DNA from: Bifidobacterium catenulatum PV20-2
Lineage (GTDB): Bacteria > Actinomycetota > Actinomycetes > Actinomycetales > Bifidobacteriaceae
Direction of reading: 5' to 3'
Length of the DNA: 64,000 nt
Assembly (NCBI RefSeq): GCF_000800455.1
Contig: NZ_CP007456.1
Location: 1,922,001-1,986,000 of the forward strand
Below are positions 45,247 through 54,539 of this stretch, piece by piece. Below the pieces are notes generated by a model that ran no database searches, was not told where the DNA came from, and saw only the letters and a list, made by a program, of their open reading frames with translations. The position numbers and the translations under genes are program-made. Every line of letters starts with the position of its first letter. Position 1 is the stretch's first letter.

Positions 45247-45270
45247 AAAGTGTCACTATATGGACACTTT
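45247..45270. promoter_or_regulatory. Palindromic operator-like site upstream of small acidic protein
   Basis: AAAGTGTC at 45247-45254 is the exact inverse of GACACTTT at 45263-45270. It lies just upstream of a possible promoter (TTGTTC near 45285, 16-bp spacer, TAATCT near 45307) for the gene at 45364. The rest of 45049-45363 shows only short direct repeats (ACAACATCTC, AAAAGAGGCA). Confidence 0.5.
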
Positions 45271-45363
45271 CCAGCATTTGGAATTGTTCTGATACGTTCA
45301 TCCGATAATCTATAGGTTGAAAAATGGCGCTTAACAAAAGAGGCAGTAGCAAAAGAGGCAATC

Positions 45364-45687
45364 ATGAGCGAAGAGGCAATGCGAGAAGAAGTGGCGCAAG
45401 CTGTGGAAGTGGCTGCAAACAAGGCCGCCGAAGAGGAAATCAGCAAACTGGCCAAATTCGAAAGCGCCATCGACGAAACGCTCGCATCCGGATATTTGGA
45501 CGATACGCTCACCGTCACCGACGCAGACGGCGTGGCGCAAGTGCTGCCGATGCTTGATTCCGAGCCAATCTCACACCTAGTGGAAGGCTTGGAAGCCGTA
45601 GGCGGAAGCGCCAATGTGTTCGTGCACACCAGCGCAGGCGTGGTGGCCCTCAGCGTAGTGGAATACAAGCCCAACGAAGAAGAATAA
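45364..45687 (+). CDS. Small acidic protein of unknown function
   Basis: 107 residues, strongly acidic with an Ala/Glu-rich N-terminal helix (EEAMREEVAQAVEVAANKAA) and a C-terminal alpha/beta part (GGSANVFVHTSAGVVALSVV). High codon quality and clean start with AAGAGGC upstream suggest a real gene. No named family recognised. It is monocistronic and convergent with the TOPRIM gene. Confidence 0.7.
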   Translation: MSEEAMREEVAQAVEVAANKAAEEEISKLAKFESAIDETLASGYLDDTLTVTDADGVAQVLPMLDSEPISHLVEGLEAVGGSANVFVHTSAGVVALSVVEYKPNEEE

Positions 45688-45738
45688 ATAAATCAGTCGT
45701 TTCAAGATCCCGCCCCAATCACTGGAAGAAACAGGACC

Positions 45739-46494
45739 CTAACACTCATCTGGCCACGTAAATCCAAGCTCAGATGGCAACAATCCAACGTTTGACCCAC
45801 GCTGCAAAGAGTGCAATCCTTCAAAGGCCCACAACCATGAATTGCGGTACTCAGAACAGCCATGAAGCACCGCATCTGAAGTAATCAAATCCTTAAAATA
45901 ATTAGGATCCGACTCACATTTTTCAATAAACGCAAGAGATAGCTCACGTTTACGATTTTTCCCTGCATTTCCAGTCAGATTATCCGCAATATCCCATAGT
46001 GCATGTTCCAAATTTCTCGACATGTAGAAAGCTCGAAATGGAACCATCTTTGAGCCGATTTTAAGCTCGGAACAGTTATCCACCAGCTCACTGACACGAA
46101 CCTTTTTCTCACGATGACGCAATCTGATTTCTTTAACACGATTCGTTTCAATAGAGTCAGCACGGTATTTTAATTCAATACCTTCAAATATCTGCGAATC
46201 AGGAATAAACGCACCGTCCAAATCCATTAATAGCGCAACCGCAATAACATCACGTTCTCTGAATTCATGTCGCCGTTCAATCTCTTGCTTAATTAACGTT
46301 CTTACCTTTCCGGTAATTCCCGCACCAGAAAGGCCTCGAAAATTCTCTGGATGAATTTTATATAACGTAATATCGCCGCCCGATGCCACTCCGGTAAAGC
46401 TGAGTCGCTCACTATAAAACGCTTCCTCGAAGGCATCAACAATGCAGCCATCAGTCTCACCTTCCGTAATGATTGGAATGACTTTATTAGGCAT
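45739..46494 (-). CDS. TOPRIM-like effector paired with AAA ATPase
   Basis: 251 residues from ATG 46494 (AAAGG six bases upstream). IPIITEGETDGCI carries the invariant TOPRIM Glu (residue 11) and LLMDLDGAFIPD the Asp-x-Asp (91, 93). A helical C-terminus follows (FRAFYMSRNLEHALWDIADN). It overlaps the end of the ATPase gene by 8 bases. The ATPase-then-TOPRIM order is that of PARIS (AriA/AriB), where the TOPRIM nuclease is released when a phage anti-restriction protein is sensed. Membership of PARIS proper versus a related ATPase/TOPRIM (RloB-like) pair is unresolved. Confidence 0.72.
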   Translation of the reverse strand: MPNKVIPIITEGETDGCIVDAFEEAFYSERLSFTGVASGGDITLYKIHPENFRGLSGAGITGKVRTLIKQEIERRHEFRERDVIAVALLMDLDGAFIPDSQIFEGIELKYRADSIETNRVKEIRLRHREKKVRVSELVDNCSELKIGSKMVPFRAFYMSRNLEHALWDIADNLTGNAGKNRKRELSLAFIEKCESDPNYFKDLITSDAVLHGCSEYRNSWLWAFEGLHSLQRGSNVGLLPSELGFTWPDEC

Positions 46495-47875
46495 GGTCAT
46501 CCTTTCTCATTACGCGTCCCGCCTTATTGAAAGCGACCGCAACTCTCGACTTTCGAACTCGCGGAGCCAATTCCTCAGGCTGATCGTCAATATTCACAGC
46601 ACGAATATACATATTTCTCAAATTATTACTATCGCGAACACCTTTAATTGTCGTAAAACGATTCTTCGGATTTGATGTTGAGAAAACAATAGATTTATCT
46701 GAAAGCACTTCCAGCACGCGCAGATTATGAGCAGTAAAAATTAACTGTCCTCTGCCATATTCAGCAATCACCTGAAGCAAGGTACCTAGCAGAATTTCGA
46801 AAATACCGGAATCAATTTCATCGATGGCGATACACACATCGGATTCATTAAACATCCTAATCAGCAAAGACATCATGCCGACAATACGCTTGACGCCTTC
46901 GGATTCCGCCCAAAATGGTATAGCAACACCGTTACGTTCGCTTCTCAAAAATACACGCACGCCAGGTTGCCTATCATCGGTAACGTCATCTTGCATGTCA
47001 CAGCCCAGCTGAAGGCCCGGAATAACCGTAGGCAACACCTCATTGGACTGCTCAACCATCTGCTCGATGACCGGCTGCAAATCCTGAGGCACAATGACCG
47101 GCTGCGTGATGTTCAGCACATCGAATCTGGATCCGTGCGCAATTGGCACACATCCAAAAGAAACCGCTGCACCCTCGCGAGTTGTCATAATCCTCATGTT
47201 TTCACGCGCGTAATTCGACAATGCCGACAGCACCGAAATCAATGGGCGAAGATTCGTATCCCGCGCATCCCTCTTTGCCTTCGGCAGATTGGAAGTATCG
47301 GAAATCTCTTCATCAATCACCTTCAAAGCATCAAAAAAACTCGTGGCGAAAACGAAAGAACGACCTTGGCTCCACGCAAGAGTCTCTTCCTGACGGAATT
47401 TTTCATCAGCCCTACGTACCGATTTCAACGAATTCCATTGACTGACCGGAGACAAGGTGGAAACAAGAAGACCCATCTCGTCTTCCTCGGAAACCTTATG
47501 ATCCAGAAGAACACGCTTTCTTTCACCTGGAGAACGCAATTCAACCGTCTCTTGGCCAACATGAGCCTTTCCATTCTCAATAGGTTTCAGGCGAACAGAA
47601 TATCCGACCTCATCATCACCAACAGAAAAAACAGCAGAAATCGACGCCGATTCACTTCCCTGACGCACAAGCCCAACGATGCATTCATCAGGCACCGACC
47701 ACCCCGCCATCAAACACCGGAGGCAGCGCACCACCGTAATAACCGCAGTTTTGCCAGACCCGTTCTGACCATAAATTCCAGTAACACTTCCCCCGGAAGG
47801 CAGATCAGAAAAGACAACCATGCCTTTTTCAACGTTTTTTATATCCTGCAAGGACAACGACTTCAGACGGATCAT
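46487..47875 (-). CDS. ABC-type AAA ATPase (AriA/AAA_15-like)
   Basis: 462 residues from ATG 47875 with GGGAG seven bases upstream. Walker A GQNGSGKT at residues 36-43, an intervening domain of about 250 residues, then Walker B CIAIDEIDSGIFE and the H-loop FTAHNLRVLE. It has the architecture of RecF/SMC-like ATPases used as sensors in PARIS, OLD-family and retron-type defence. It starts a two-gene operon with the TOPRIM protein. Confidence 0.82.
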   Translation of the reverse strand: MIRLKSLSLQDIKNVEKGMVVFSDLPSGGSVTGIYGQNGSGKTAVITVVRCLRCLMAGWSVPDECIVGLVRQGSESASISAVFSVGDDEVGYSVRLKPIENGKAHVGQETVELRSPGERKRVLLDHKVSEEDEMGLLVSTLSPVSQWNSLKSVRRADEKFRQEETLAWSQGRSFVFATSFFDALKVIDEEISDTSNLPKAKRDARDTNLRPLISVLSALSNYARENMRIMTTREGAAVSFGCVPIAHGSRFDVLNITQPVIVPQDLQPVIEQMVEQSNEVLPTVIPGLQLGCDMQDDVTDDRQPGVRVFLRSERNGVAIPFWAESEGVKRIVGMMSLLIRMFNESDVCIAIDEIDSGIFEILLGTLLQVIAEYGRGQLIFTAHNLRVLEVLSDKSIVFSTSNPKNRFTTIKGVRDSNNLRNMYIRAVNIDDQPEELAPRVRKSRVAVAFNKAGRVMRKDDHA

Positions 47876-48043
47876 AGCAGCACTCCCTTGTCTTATCGTC
47901 GTTCAATATGTCAACACAAAACAAGAATAGCGTATTTCATATACAAAAAATAGAAAAAATGACGACCACTTATCAATTTGAGACAATATTTCAACTGAAA
48001 GCCATTGTTGGACAGAGAAACTCAGCGGGGTAAATCTCCCATT

Positions 48044-48190
48044 GGCTGGAAGAATCCGGACTCTAGCACACGACTAAACGTCCAGAATCCTCCAGCGGCT
48101 GGAACAATCCGGACGCCAAGGCACTCCTAAACGTCTGGATTCCCCCACCCACTGGAAGAATCCGGACGTTCACAAGCCTTTTAGCGGGAT
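48044..48190. repeat. 53-bp tandem repeat, about 2.7 copies
   Basis: The block CTGGAA(G/C)AATCCGGAC recurs at 48046, 48099 and 48152, exactly 53 bp apart. Each unit contains an inverse partner (GTCCAGAATCCTCCAG in unit 1), so each can fold into a hairpin. It fills the 378-bp gap between the ATPase gene and the MFS gene. No ORF, no U-run. Confidence 0.85.
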
Positions 48191-48253
48191 GATTATTCCA
48201 GCGAGTGGGGTTTTCGGACAGAGGCGCGTTGCGACTGAGGGCACGCGGGCAAC

Positions 48254-49795
48254 TCAGGCGGCACGCCTACGGCTGAGGGCGCGTTGCACGGTTTCATGCG
48301 TGGAACCGGCACCCTGGCCGCGCACGCCGAAGAACACCATCAGCACCATCACAAAGCAGATTGCCGCGCTAACACGAAGCGCCCACTGAATGCCGAACAC
48401 GTTGGCAGCCGCATACACGGCTTTTGTGCCACCAAGCGCAGCCCAACGAAGAGACGTGAACGTCTCCATCAAAATCACCAGCACCGGAGCGCCAATCGCG
48501 CCCGCAATCTGACGAACCGTATTCGTCACCGCGGATCCGGCGCTCACCTCTTCCGGTTCCAAACAATTCAGCGACCATGTGGTGATCGGCATCAACACGA
48601 AACCCATGCCGATCTGGCGCACAAACTGCCAAATCGACACCCACCAAATCCACGAAGTCATGGAAATCAAACTCATCATGACCGTACCGAAACACAAGGT
48701 AATCGTACCGATCAACGCCACCGGACGCGCACCGAAACGGTCAAGCACCTTACCGCCGAAAAACTGCGAAATGCACTGGCCAAGCGCGCCAGGAAGCATC
48801 ACCAGGCCGCTAATCGCAGCAGAATAGCCACGGCAATCCTGAATGTACAGGGGCATGATCACCATAATCGAACTGAACGCGAAGAACGCAAGCGCGGCCG
48901 TGATCGTGCCAACAGTAAAACTACGATTCTTCAACACGCTCAAATTCAACAGCGGCGGTTGCGCTTCAGAATTTTCAATCTGCCTGCGCGCGCCATGAAT
49001 CTGGCGGAACACAAACCAAATAATTCCCGTAACGCCAATCACCATTGGCAGCCAAACCATCGGATTTACAAACGAATACGATTCAATATTCGTAAAGCCG
49101 AACATTAAGCCGCCAAAACCGAAAACAGACAGTCCAACGGAGAAAAAGTCAGCCTTCGCGGTTTTATCGTTCTCGCCGAAATTATGCAATCCAAAATAGG
49201 CAAGAAGCAGCGAGATAACGCCGATAATGGTCAACGTGAGGAAAATTGAACGCCAACCGTTCAAATCCGTCTGCACGCCGCCAAGCGTCGGACCGATCGC
49301 CGGAGCCACGCTCATCGCCATGCCAACCGTACCCATTGCGAAACCACGGCGAGACAGCGGATAAATCGAAAACACAGTAATCTGCAGCACCGGCCACATC
49401 ACACCCGTGCCAACCGCCTCAAGCAAACGCCCGATCAGCACCATCAAAAATGTTGGACCAAGCCAGGCGAACAGCGAACCGATCGTGAACACAACCATGG
49501 AAACAAGCACGATTTCGCGAGTCGAAAAACGTCTCGTAAGGTATGCCGTAAGCGGCACCATCACGCCCATGACCAGCTGGAAAATCGATGTCAGCCACTG
49601 ACCGGTCGTAACGGAAATACCGAAATCACTGACGATCGTCGGCAACGCGGCACTCAACTGCAATTGCGTGAAATTACCGACGAACGTAATAAATGTAAGA
49701 ATCGCAATGGAAATAAACGCCGTGCGCGTTAAATGACCGTTCTGATACGATTCCTCTCGAGTAAGCGCTCGGGACATGCTCCGCTTCGCTGACAT
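48254..49795 (-). CDS. MFS multidrug exporter, DHA2 (EmrB/QacA) family
   Basis: 513 residues from ATG 49795 with AAGGTG upstream. About 14 TM segments and the DHA2 motifs: LPTIVSDFGISVTTGQWLTS, PLTAYLTRRFSTREIVLVS (motif A), AVGTGVMWPVLQ and the motif C AMGTVGMAMSVAPAIGPTLG. It should export drugs or amphiphiles by proton antiport. Monocistronic, divergent from the GGDEF gene. Confidence 0.9.
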   Translation of the reverse strand: MSAKRSMSRALTREESYQNGHLTRTAFISIAILTFITFVGNFTQLQLSAALPTIVSDFGISVTTGQWLTSIFQLVMGVMVPLTAYLTRRFSTREIVLVSMVVFTIGSLFAWLGPTFLMVLIGRLLEAVGTGVMWPVLQITVFSIYPLSRRGFAMGTVGMAMSVAPAIGPTLGGVQTDLNGWRSIFLTLTIIGVISLLLAYFGLHNFGENDKTAKADFFSVGLSVFGFGGLMFGFTNIESYSFVNPMVWLPMVIGVTGIIWFVFRQIHGARRQIENSEAQPPLLNLSVLKNRSFTVGTITAALAFFAFSSIMVIMPLYIQDCRGYSAAISGLVMLPGALGQCISQFFGGKVLDRFGARPVALIGTITLCFGTVMMSLISMTSWIWWVSIWQFVRQIGMGFVLMPITTWSLNCLEPEEVSAGSAVTNTVRQIAGAIGAPVLVILMETFTSLRWAALGGTKAVYAAANVFGIQWALRVSAAICFVMVLMVFFGVRGQGAGSTHETVQRALSRRRAA

Positions 49796-49964
49796 CAATC
49801 ACCTTCTCCACATTCAAACGCACAAACTATATGATAGCCCGTATGACAGAGGCATGGATATTCGCTTACGAATTCCCGTTTTTGTCATTTCGGGGTAGCG
49901 CTCCCCCATTTAGAGGTATCATGACACGCAAAGCGGTAGACAAGTTTTCGGCGTAGGCAGCGCC

Positions 49965-49973
49965 GGGGGGGGG
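49965..49973. repeat. G9 homopolymer tract directly before GGDEF start codon
   Basis: Nine G immediately abut ATG 49974. This is where a Shine-Dalgarno would be and no other one is visible. Length changes would alter translation initiation rather than frame, since upstream frames are closed by stops (TAG 49911-49913 in the gene's own frame). Confidence 0.85.
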
Positions 49974-51308
49974 ATGATGACAGTTAGGGCCATGTTCCAC
50001 ATCTGCATGGAGTTGTGGGGTATTTTCATATGCTTGATTTGCACAGGCGGAATTTTCATTGCCACACCACACAAAAACAGACGAACTCGCATCAAAATAC
50101 TCATGCAGATCGCCTGCATGCTTCTTCTTGGAGCCGACGCGCTCAGCTGGTATTTTCTCAACAATCCCGGAGAAACCGCATATTACATGGTGCGACTCGG
50201 TAATTTCTCCGTATTCTGCATTAATTATATTTTCATGAGTTTATTCACAACCTATATGTGGTTGACAGTAAGCAACCATAATCATCACAAACCAGCCGCA
50301 TTGTATGCCGTCTACGCATTATCCGCAAGCGGAATTCTTTTACTCATCATCACTCAATTCACTGGTCTTTTCTACTATTTCGATGACCACAATCGTTACC
50401 ATCGCGGTAATTACTATCTTCTTGCGCAGGCAATTGCGGTCTTGGGAATCTCAGTATGCCTCTTCATGCTGATCTCATATCGCAAGAATCTTAATCGCAC
50501 TATTTTCCTCGCCATGATGTCGTTCTTCGTGCTTCCGGTATTGGCGACCATCTACCAAGCACTGGCATACGGTTTTTCATTGCAATGTTTGGCGGCCGTA
50601 ATTTCCACACAGATCATGTTCATTATGGACACCGTGGAAATAAACCTGCGATTCCACTCGCAACAGGCCGACTACCGAAAAGCAAGATACGAAGCCGAAC
50701 ATGACGGCATGACCGGTTTGCTGAACAAGGAAGCGGGATGGAAACGCATGCGCGAATACTTCAACCGCATGGGTTCGCGCGATGAGGCACTGCTGATGTT
50801 CATTGACATCGACGATTTCAAAACCATCAATGACACATATGGACACACGGCCGGCGATTTCTGGATTCGCGAGGTCGCATCCCAACTTCGGCACATCTAC
50901 CGGCAAGATGACATTATCTGCCGATATGGCGGCGACGAATTCTTGGCGCTCATTCGCAATACCGCCAGCGAACAGGTGCTCGAAACCACGCTGGGCATAT
51001 TCTTCCAACAGTTGGCACGCACCTCGGAACAGCACGGGCAAGACGTGCGTTGCAGCGTAGGCGTATGCCGCATTGCCGCCAGCCGCATCCGCAGAAACAC
51101 GGGCATCAGCAGAAACACGGGCATCAGCAGAAACACGGATGAAGGAAACAGCGAAGATATCAGAGGCGAAGTGGATTTCGACCAATGCGTCAAACAGGCC
51201 GACCTAGCGCTGTACGAAACCAAGCGGTCCAACAAAGGAAGATTCACCGTCTACAATTACACCCCCCCCCCAGCCAGAATCCGCAAACATCTGCGCCTAA
51301 ATGCATAG
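49974..51308 (+). CDS. Membrane diguanylate cyclase (GGDEF)
   Basis: 444 residues: about six TM segments in the first 220, then a GGDEF domain with YGGDEFLALI (residues 319-323), the metal/nucleotide block FIDIDDFKTINDTYGHTAGD and an I-site RQDD (310-313) for product inhibition. All residues for cyclic di-GMP synthesis appear present. No EAL or HD-GYP gene is nearby. The protein ends with a run of in-frame 6-residue repeats (RNTGIS) in the domain's C-terminal part and a Pro-rich tail set by a C10 tract. The second ATG or ATG 49992 are alternative starts. Confidence 0.87.
   Translation: MMTVRAMFHICMELWGIFICLICTGGIFIATPHKNRRTRIKILMQIACMLLLGADALSWYFLNNPGETAYYMVRLGNFSVFCINYIFMSLFTTYMWLTVSNHNHHKPAALYAVYALSASGILLLIITQFTGLFYYFDDHNRYHRGNYYLLAQAIAVLGISVCLFMLISYRKNLNRTIFLAMMSFFVLPVLATIYQALAYGFSLQCLAAVISTQIMFIMDTVEINLRFHSQQADYRKARYEAEHDGMTGLLNKEAGWKRMREYFNRMGSRDEALLMFIDIDDFKTINDTYGHTAGDFWIREVASQLRHIYRQDDIICRYGGDEFLALIRNTASEQVLETTLGIFFQQLARTSEQHGQDVRCSVGVCRIAASRIRRNTGISRNTGISRNTDEGNSEDIRGEVDFDQCVKQADLALYETKRSNKGRFTVYNYTPPPARIRKHLRLNA
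51091..51138. repeat. 18-bp tandem repeat within the GGDEF gene
   Basis: GCAGAAACACGGGCATCA at 51091-51108 is repeated exactly at 51109-51126 and partly at 51127-51138. Each unit encodes six residues in frame, so copy number can change protein length without frameshift. Confidence 0.92.
51262..51271. repeat. C10 homopolymer tract near the end of the GGDEF gene
   Basis: Ten C encode the Pro of TPPPAR. One base less or more shifts the last dozen codons and gives a shorter or longer tail; the catalytic domain is unaffected. Confidence 0.88.
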
Positions 51309-51366
51309 CAGCTTTCCAGCAATTCCTGCGTCAGGCAACTGTGCGGACACCGAAAACGGGATGCGC

Positions 51367-52629
51367 CTAGGAGCGGCCGGAAAGTGTGAGGAAGACGAGA
51401 ATCACATTAAGCGCAACAATCAACGAAACAACTATCATATTAATCGCGAATTTCACCGAACCATCCACATAATCGCCCATTAATGAGCGATCGTGAGTGT
51501 ATTTCATCAGCGGAATGATCGCGAACGGAATACCGATCGACAGTATCACCTGCCCTATGATCAGCGCCTCCGTCGGATTCTTCGCAAACCACAGTACAAT
51601 CAATGCCGGCACAAGCGTCACCACGCGGCACGCCCACATCGGCGCTTTGACCCGCAACAGTCCATGCATAATTTCGGCGCCGGCATACGTGCCGACCGAT
51701 GTGGAGCTCAGACTGGAAGCCAACAGTCCAATCGAGAAAATCGTGCCGATCACAGGGCCCAGAGCGGCGGCGATGGCATGCTGCGCGCCTTCGATCGAAT
51801 CAGTGCCGGTCACGCCATACAGCGAATTCGCCGCGAGAATCAGCAGCGCCAGATTCACCGTGCCGGCCAGAAGCAACGCCCATACCACATCGACCTTGCT
51901 GCCATGCAGCAGCGTCTTGATGTCGGGCTTCTTTTGCCCCGCGGAATAATGGTCATTGACGAGTGTGGAATGCAGGTAAATCGCATGCGGCATCACCGTG
52001 GCTCCCAGCATCGAGGCGGCCATGAGCACGGTCGCGGACCCTTTGAAACGCGGGATCAAGCCCGTTGCCACCTGCGTGGGATTCGGCGGGTCGATGAAAA
52101 GACCCGCGATGAAGCCGAACGTGATCACCAACAGCAGCGCGATGATCATCTTCTCGAAAAGACGATGCGTAGGCCCCTTCTGGAAAATCAGCAACACCGT
52201 GGAAATCGCGCCGATAATGCAGCCGCCGACGAACAACGGCAGACCGAACAGCAGTTTCAGTGCAATCGCTCCGCCGATCACCTCCGCCAGATCCGTGGCG
52301 ATGGCGATCACCTCAGCCTGCATGAAGAACATGAACCGGCCGGCATCCCCCAGACGTTCGCCCAGAATCTCCGGCAGACTCCGGCCCGTGACGATGCCGA
52401 GTTTGGCTGACTGGTATTGGATGAGCACGCTCATGCAGTTGGCCAGAACGAGCACCCATACCAGCAGATAGCCGTATGTGGCTCCGGAAGTAACATTTGC
52501 AGCCACGTTGCCGGGGTCCACGTATGCCACAGCCGCCACAAAAGCGGGGCCGAGGATGCCGGCGAGCGCGTGCCCGTAATGCTGGTGAGATTGTGGTTGC
52601 GGAGTAGTTATTGCATTCTTTGAATCCAT
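51367..52629 (-). CDS. mntH: Nramp family manganese/divalent metal transporter
   Basis: About 420 residues, eleven TM segments. The start is ATG 52629 with GGAGG seven bases upstream (the upstream ATG 52641 overlaps that site). The first helix has PAFVAAVAYVDPGNVAANVT, including the Asp-Pro-Gly-Asn metal site; ATVMPHAIYLHSTLV is the Met-Pro-His pair of helix 6. It imports Mn2+ (and perhaps Fe2+) with protons. Confidence 0.92.
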   Translation of the reverse strand: MDSKNAITTPQPQSHQHYGHALAGILGPAFVAAVAYVDPGNVAANVTSGATYGYLLVWVLVLANCMSVLIQYQSAKLGIVTGRSLPEILGERLGDAGRFMFFMQAEVIAIATDLAEVIGGAIALKLLFGLPLFVGGCIIGAISTVLLIFQKGPTHRLFEKMIIALLLVITFGFIAGLFIDPPNPTQVATGLIPRFKGSATVLMAASMLGATVMPHAIYLHSTLVNDHYSAGQKKPDIKTLLHGSKVDVVWALLLAGTVNLALLILAANSLYGVTGTDSIEGAQHAIAAALGPVIGTIFSIGLLASSLSSTSVGTYAGAEIMHGLLRVKAPMWACRVVTLVPALIVLWFAKNPTEALIIGQVILSIGIPFAIIPLMKYTHDRSLMGDYVDGSVKFAINMIVVSLIVALNVILVFLTLSGRS

Positions 52630-52751
52630 ATTGTCCTCCATATCCGCGCAATGTTATAGCGCGCTTACCTGCATGGAATTGTTACGGCCGTTACGCTTCC
52701 CGCTAAACTGGTGTGGAGAACATCGCATATTCGATTCAAGGGGTTGTTTCC

Positions 52752-53606
52752 ATGGCTACTTTCCATACTCCGATGGTTACGCTTTCCGACGGCAATCTGA
52801 TTCCGCAGATCGGTTTGGGCGTACTGCGCATCGACGATGAAGGCGTTACTTCCGTAGTAGAAGGCGCGCTGGAAGTCGGATACCGTCACATCGATGGTGC
52901 CGCGGGATACAACAACGAGGCCGGTGTGGGGCGTGCGTTGCGCAATGCGGGCTTCACGCAAGGCGAGCATCGCAAGAATCTGTGGGTGACCACGAAGCTG
53001 CGCGATTCGGAACAGGGGTACGATTCCGCGCGCAAGGCGTTCGACCGGCAGCTTAGTCTGCTGCAGCTCGACTACGTGGACATGTACATGCTGCACTGGC
53101 CGACGCCGTTCGACTGGCGTTCCGGCGAAACGTGGAAGGCATTCCAGGAGTTTCGTGCGGAAAACCGCGTGCGCACACTGGGCGTGTGCAATTTCATGCC
53201 TGAACATCTTGACCGCTTGTATGAGGAAACCGGTGAATATCCGGCCGTCAACCAGATCGAACTGCACCCGACCTGGCAGCAGCGCGAAGTTGTGGAATAC
53301 TGCAAGGCGCATGGCATTGCAGTGGAAGCGTATTCGCCGATGGCCCGCGGCGCTGATTTGAACGCTGGAAATGGCACGATCGAACGTATCGCAGCCGCGC
53401 ACGGGGTCACCCCGGCACAGGTGATCCTGCGCTGGCATATCGAAAATGGAACAATCATCATCCCCAAGTCGACGCATGCGGAACGACAGAAGCAGAATCT
53501 CGATCTGTTCGGTTTCGCGCTTGCTCCTGAAGAGCATGCCGCGATTGACGCGCTTGACGGCCCGACGCGCGCAGGTCATGATCCGATGACGTTCACTTAC
53601 GCCTGA
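52752..53606 (+). CDS. Aldo/keto reductase (AKR5-like)
   Basis: 284 residues from ATG 52752. The catalytic tetrad is visible: Asp48 and Tyr53 in YRHIDGAAGYNNE, Lys82 in VTTKLRD and His115 in MLHWPTP. C-terminal IPKSTHAERQKQNLDLF binds NADPH. It is in the group of 2,5-diketo-D-gluconate reductases; the natural substrate is unknown. Divergent from mntH. Confidence 0.9.
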   Translation: MATFHTPMVTLSDGNLIPQIGLGVLRIDDEGVTSVVEGALEVGYRHIDGAAGYNNEAGVGRALRNAGFTQGEHRKNLWVTTKLRDSEQGYDSARKAFDRQLSLLQLDYVDMYMLHWPTPFDWRSGETWKAFQEFRAENRVRTLGVCNFMPEHLDRLYEETGEYPAVNQIELHPTWQQREVVEYCKAHGIAVEAYSPMARGADLNAGNGTIERIAAAHGVTPAQVILRWHIENGTIIIPKSTHAERQKQNLDLFGFALAPEEHAAIDALDGPTRAGHDPMTFTYA

Positions 53607-53657
53607 TATTCCCCAATTCCGCAATTTCAGTGTGTTGCATGTATTATTTCAATACTT

Positions 53658-54464
53658 ATGGCACGAAAGAATAATCGTAATTCTTATAATTATCGGAATA
53701 TTGAGCAAGATGTGCGTGATATTCAGCGGGCTGGAAAACGGTTCAAAAAAAGTTGGATTAATGCTGACGGCCCGCTAGAACGCATTCTCATTCTGCTGGT
53801 CGTCGTTGCGGTAATCGGCGTCACTATCGGCATGCTTCTGCCGAAAATCAATCCGACCGTAGGTGAGATTACCGGCGAATACACGGCAACCGGCACTGCC
53901 GCGGAAACGTTGGAAAAACTTACGGTTGACGACAATCCCAGCAAAGCCGGATATGATCGCGACGCGTTCGGATTCCGAGAAACCGACGACGACGGCAATG
54001 GTTGCGACGTGCGCGAAGATGTGCTCGCCCGCGATTTGACGGACGTGCAATATAAGAACAGCCGCAGCTGCCAAGTTGCGTCGGGTACGCTTGATGACCC
54101 GTATACCGGTCAGACCATTCAGTTCGTGCGTGGAGTGAAAACGTCTTCGGCGGTGCAGATCGACCATGTGGTCGCGTTGGAGAATGCATGGCAGTCGGGC
54201 GCGAACACATGGGATCATACGAAGATGTACCAATTCGGCAATGACATGTACAATCTGCTGGCCGTGGATGGGCCGGCGAATCAGCAGAAGGGTTCCGCTT
54301 CGGCCGCATACTGGCTGCCGACGAACAGCGAATACCGTTGCGATTACGTGGCTCGGCAGATTGGCGTGAAAGACAAGTACGGACTGACCGTCACCACGCA
54401 GGAAAAGCGAGCGATGCTTTCCGTGCTGCACGGCTGCCCCGCGCAGGCATTGCCGGCAAACTGA
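53658..54464 (+). CDS. Membrane-anchored DUF1524/HNH nuclease-like protein
   Basis: 268 residues: basic N-terminus, one TM segment (ILILLVVVAVIGVTIGMLLP), then a DUF1524 domain with NGCDVREDVLARDL, VQIDHVVALENAW (the His of HNH) and GNDMYNLLAVDGPANQQKGS. Actinobacteria export such proteins, probably as extracellular DNases. Stand-alone gene, no clear ribosome site. Confidence 0.85.
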   Translation: MARKNNRNSYNYRNIEQDVRDIQRAGKRFKKSWINADGPLERILILLVVVAVIGVTIGMLLPKINPTVGEITGEYTATGTAAETLEKLTVDDNPSKAGYDRDAFGFRETDDDGNGCDVREDVLARDLTDVQYKNSRSCQVASGTLDDPYTGQTIQFVRGVKTSSAVQIDHVVALENAWQSGANTWDHTKMYQFGNDMYNLLAVDGPANQQKGSASAAYWLPTNSEYRCDYVARQIGVKDKYGLTVTTQEKRAMLSVLHGCPAQALPAN

Positions 54465-54539
54465 CGCTAATTCCCGTCCGCACAAGTCCTGTTCTGCGGC
54501 TGTGCGAGTCCGGAACTGGCTGTGCAGACGGCAGGTCAG

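Noticed and set aside
48044..48190. Possible CRISPR array
   Set aside because: Units are 53 bp tandem copies with no conserved-repeat/variable-spacer alternation, only about 2.7 copies and no cas gene.
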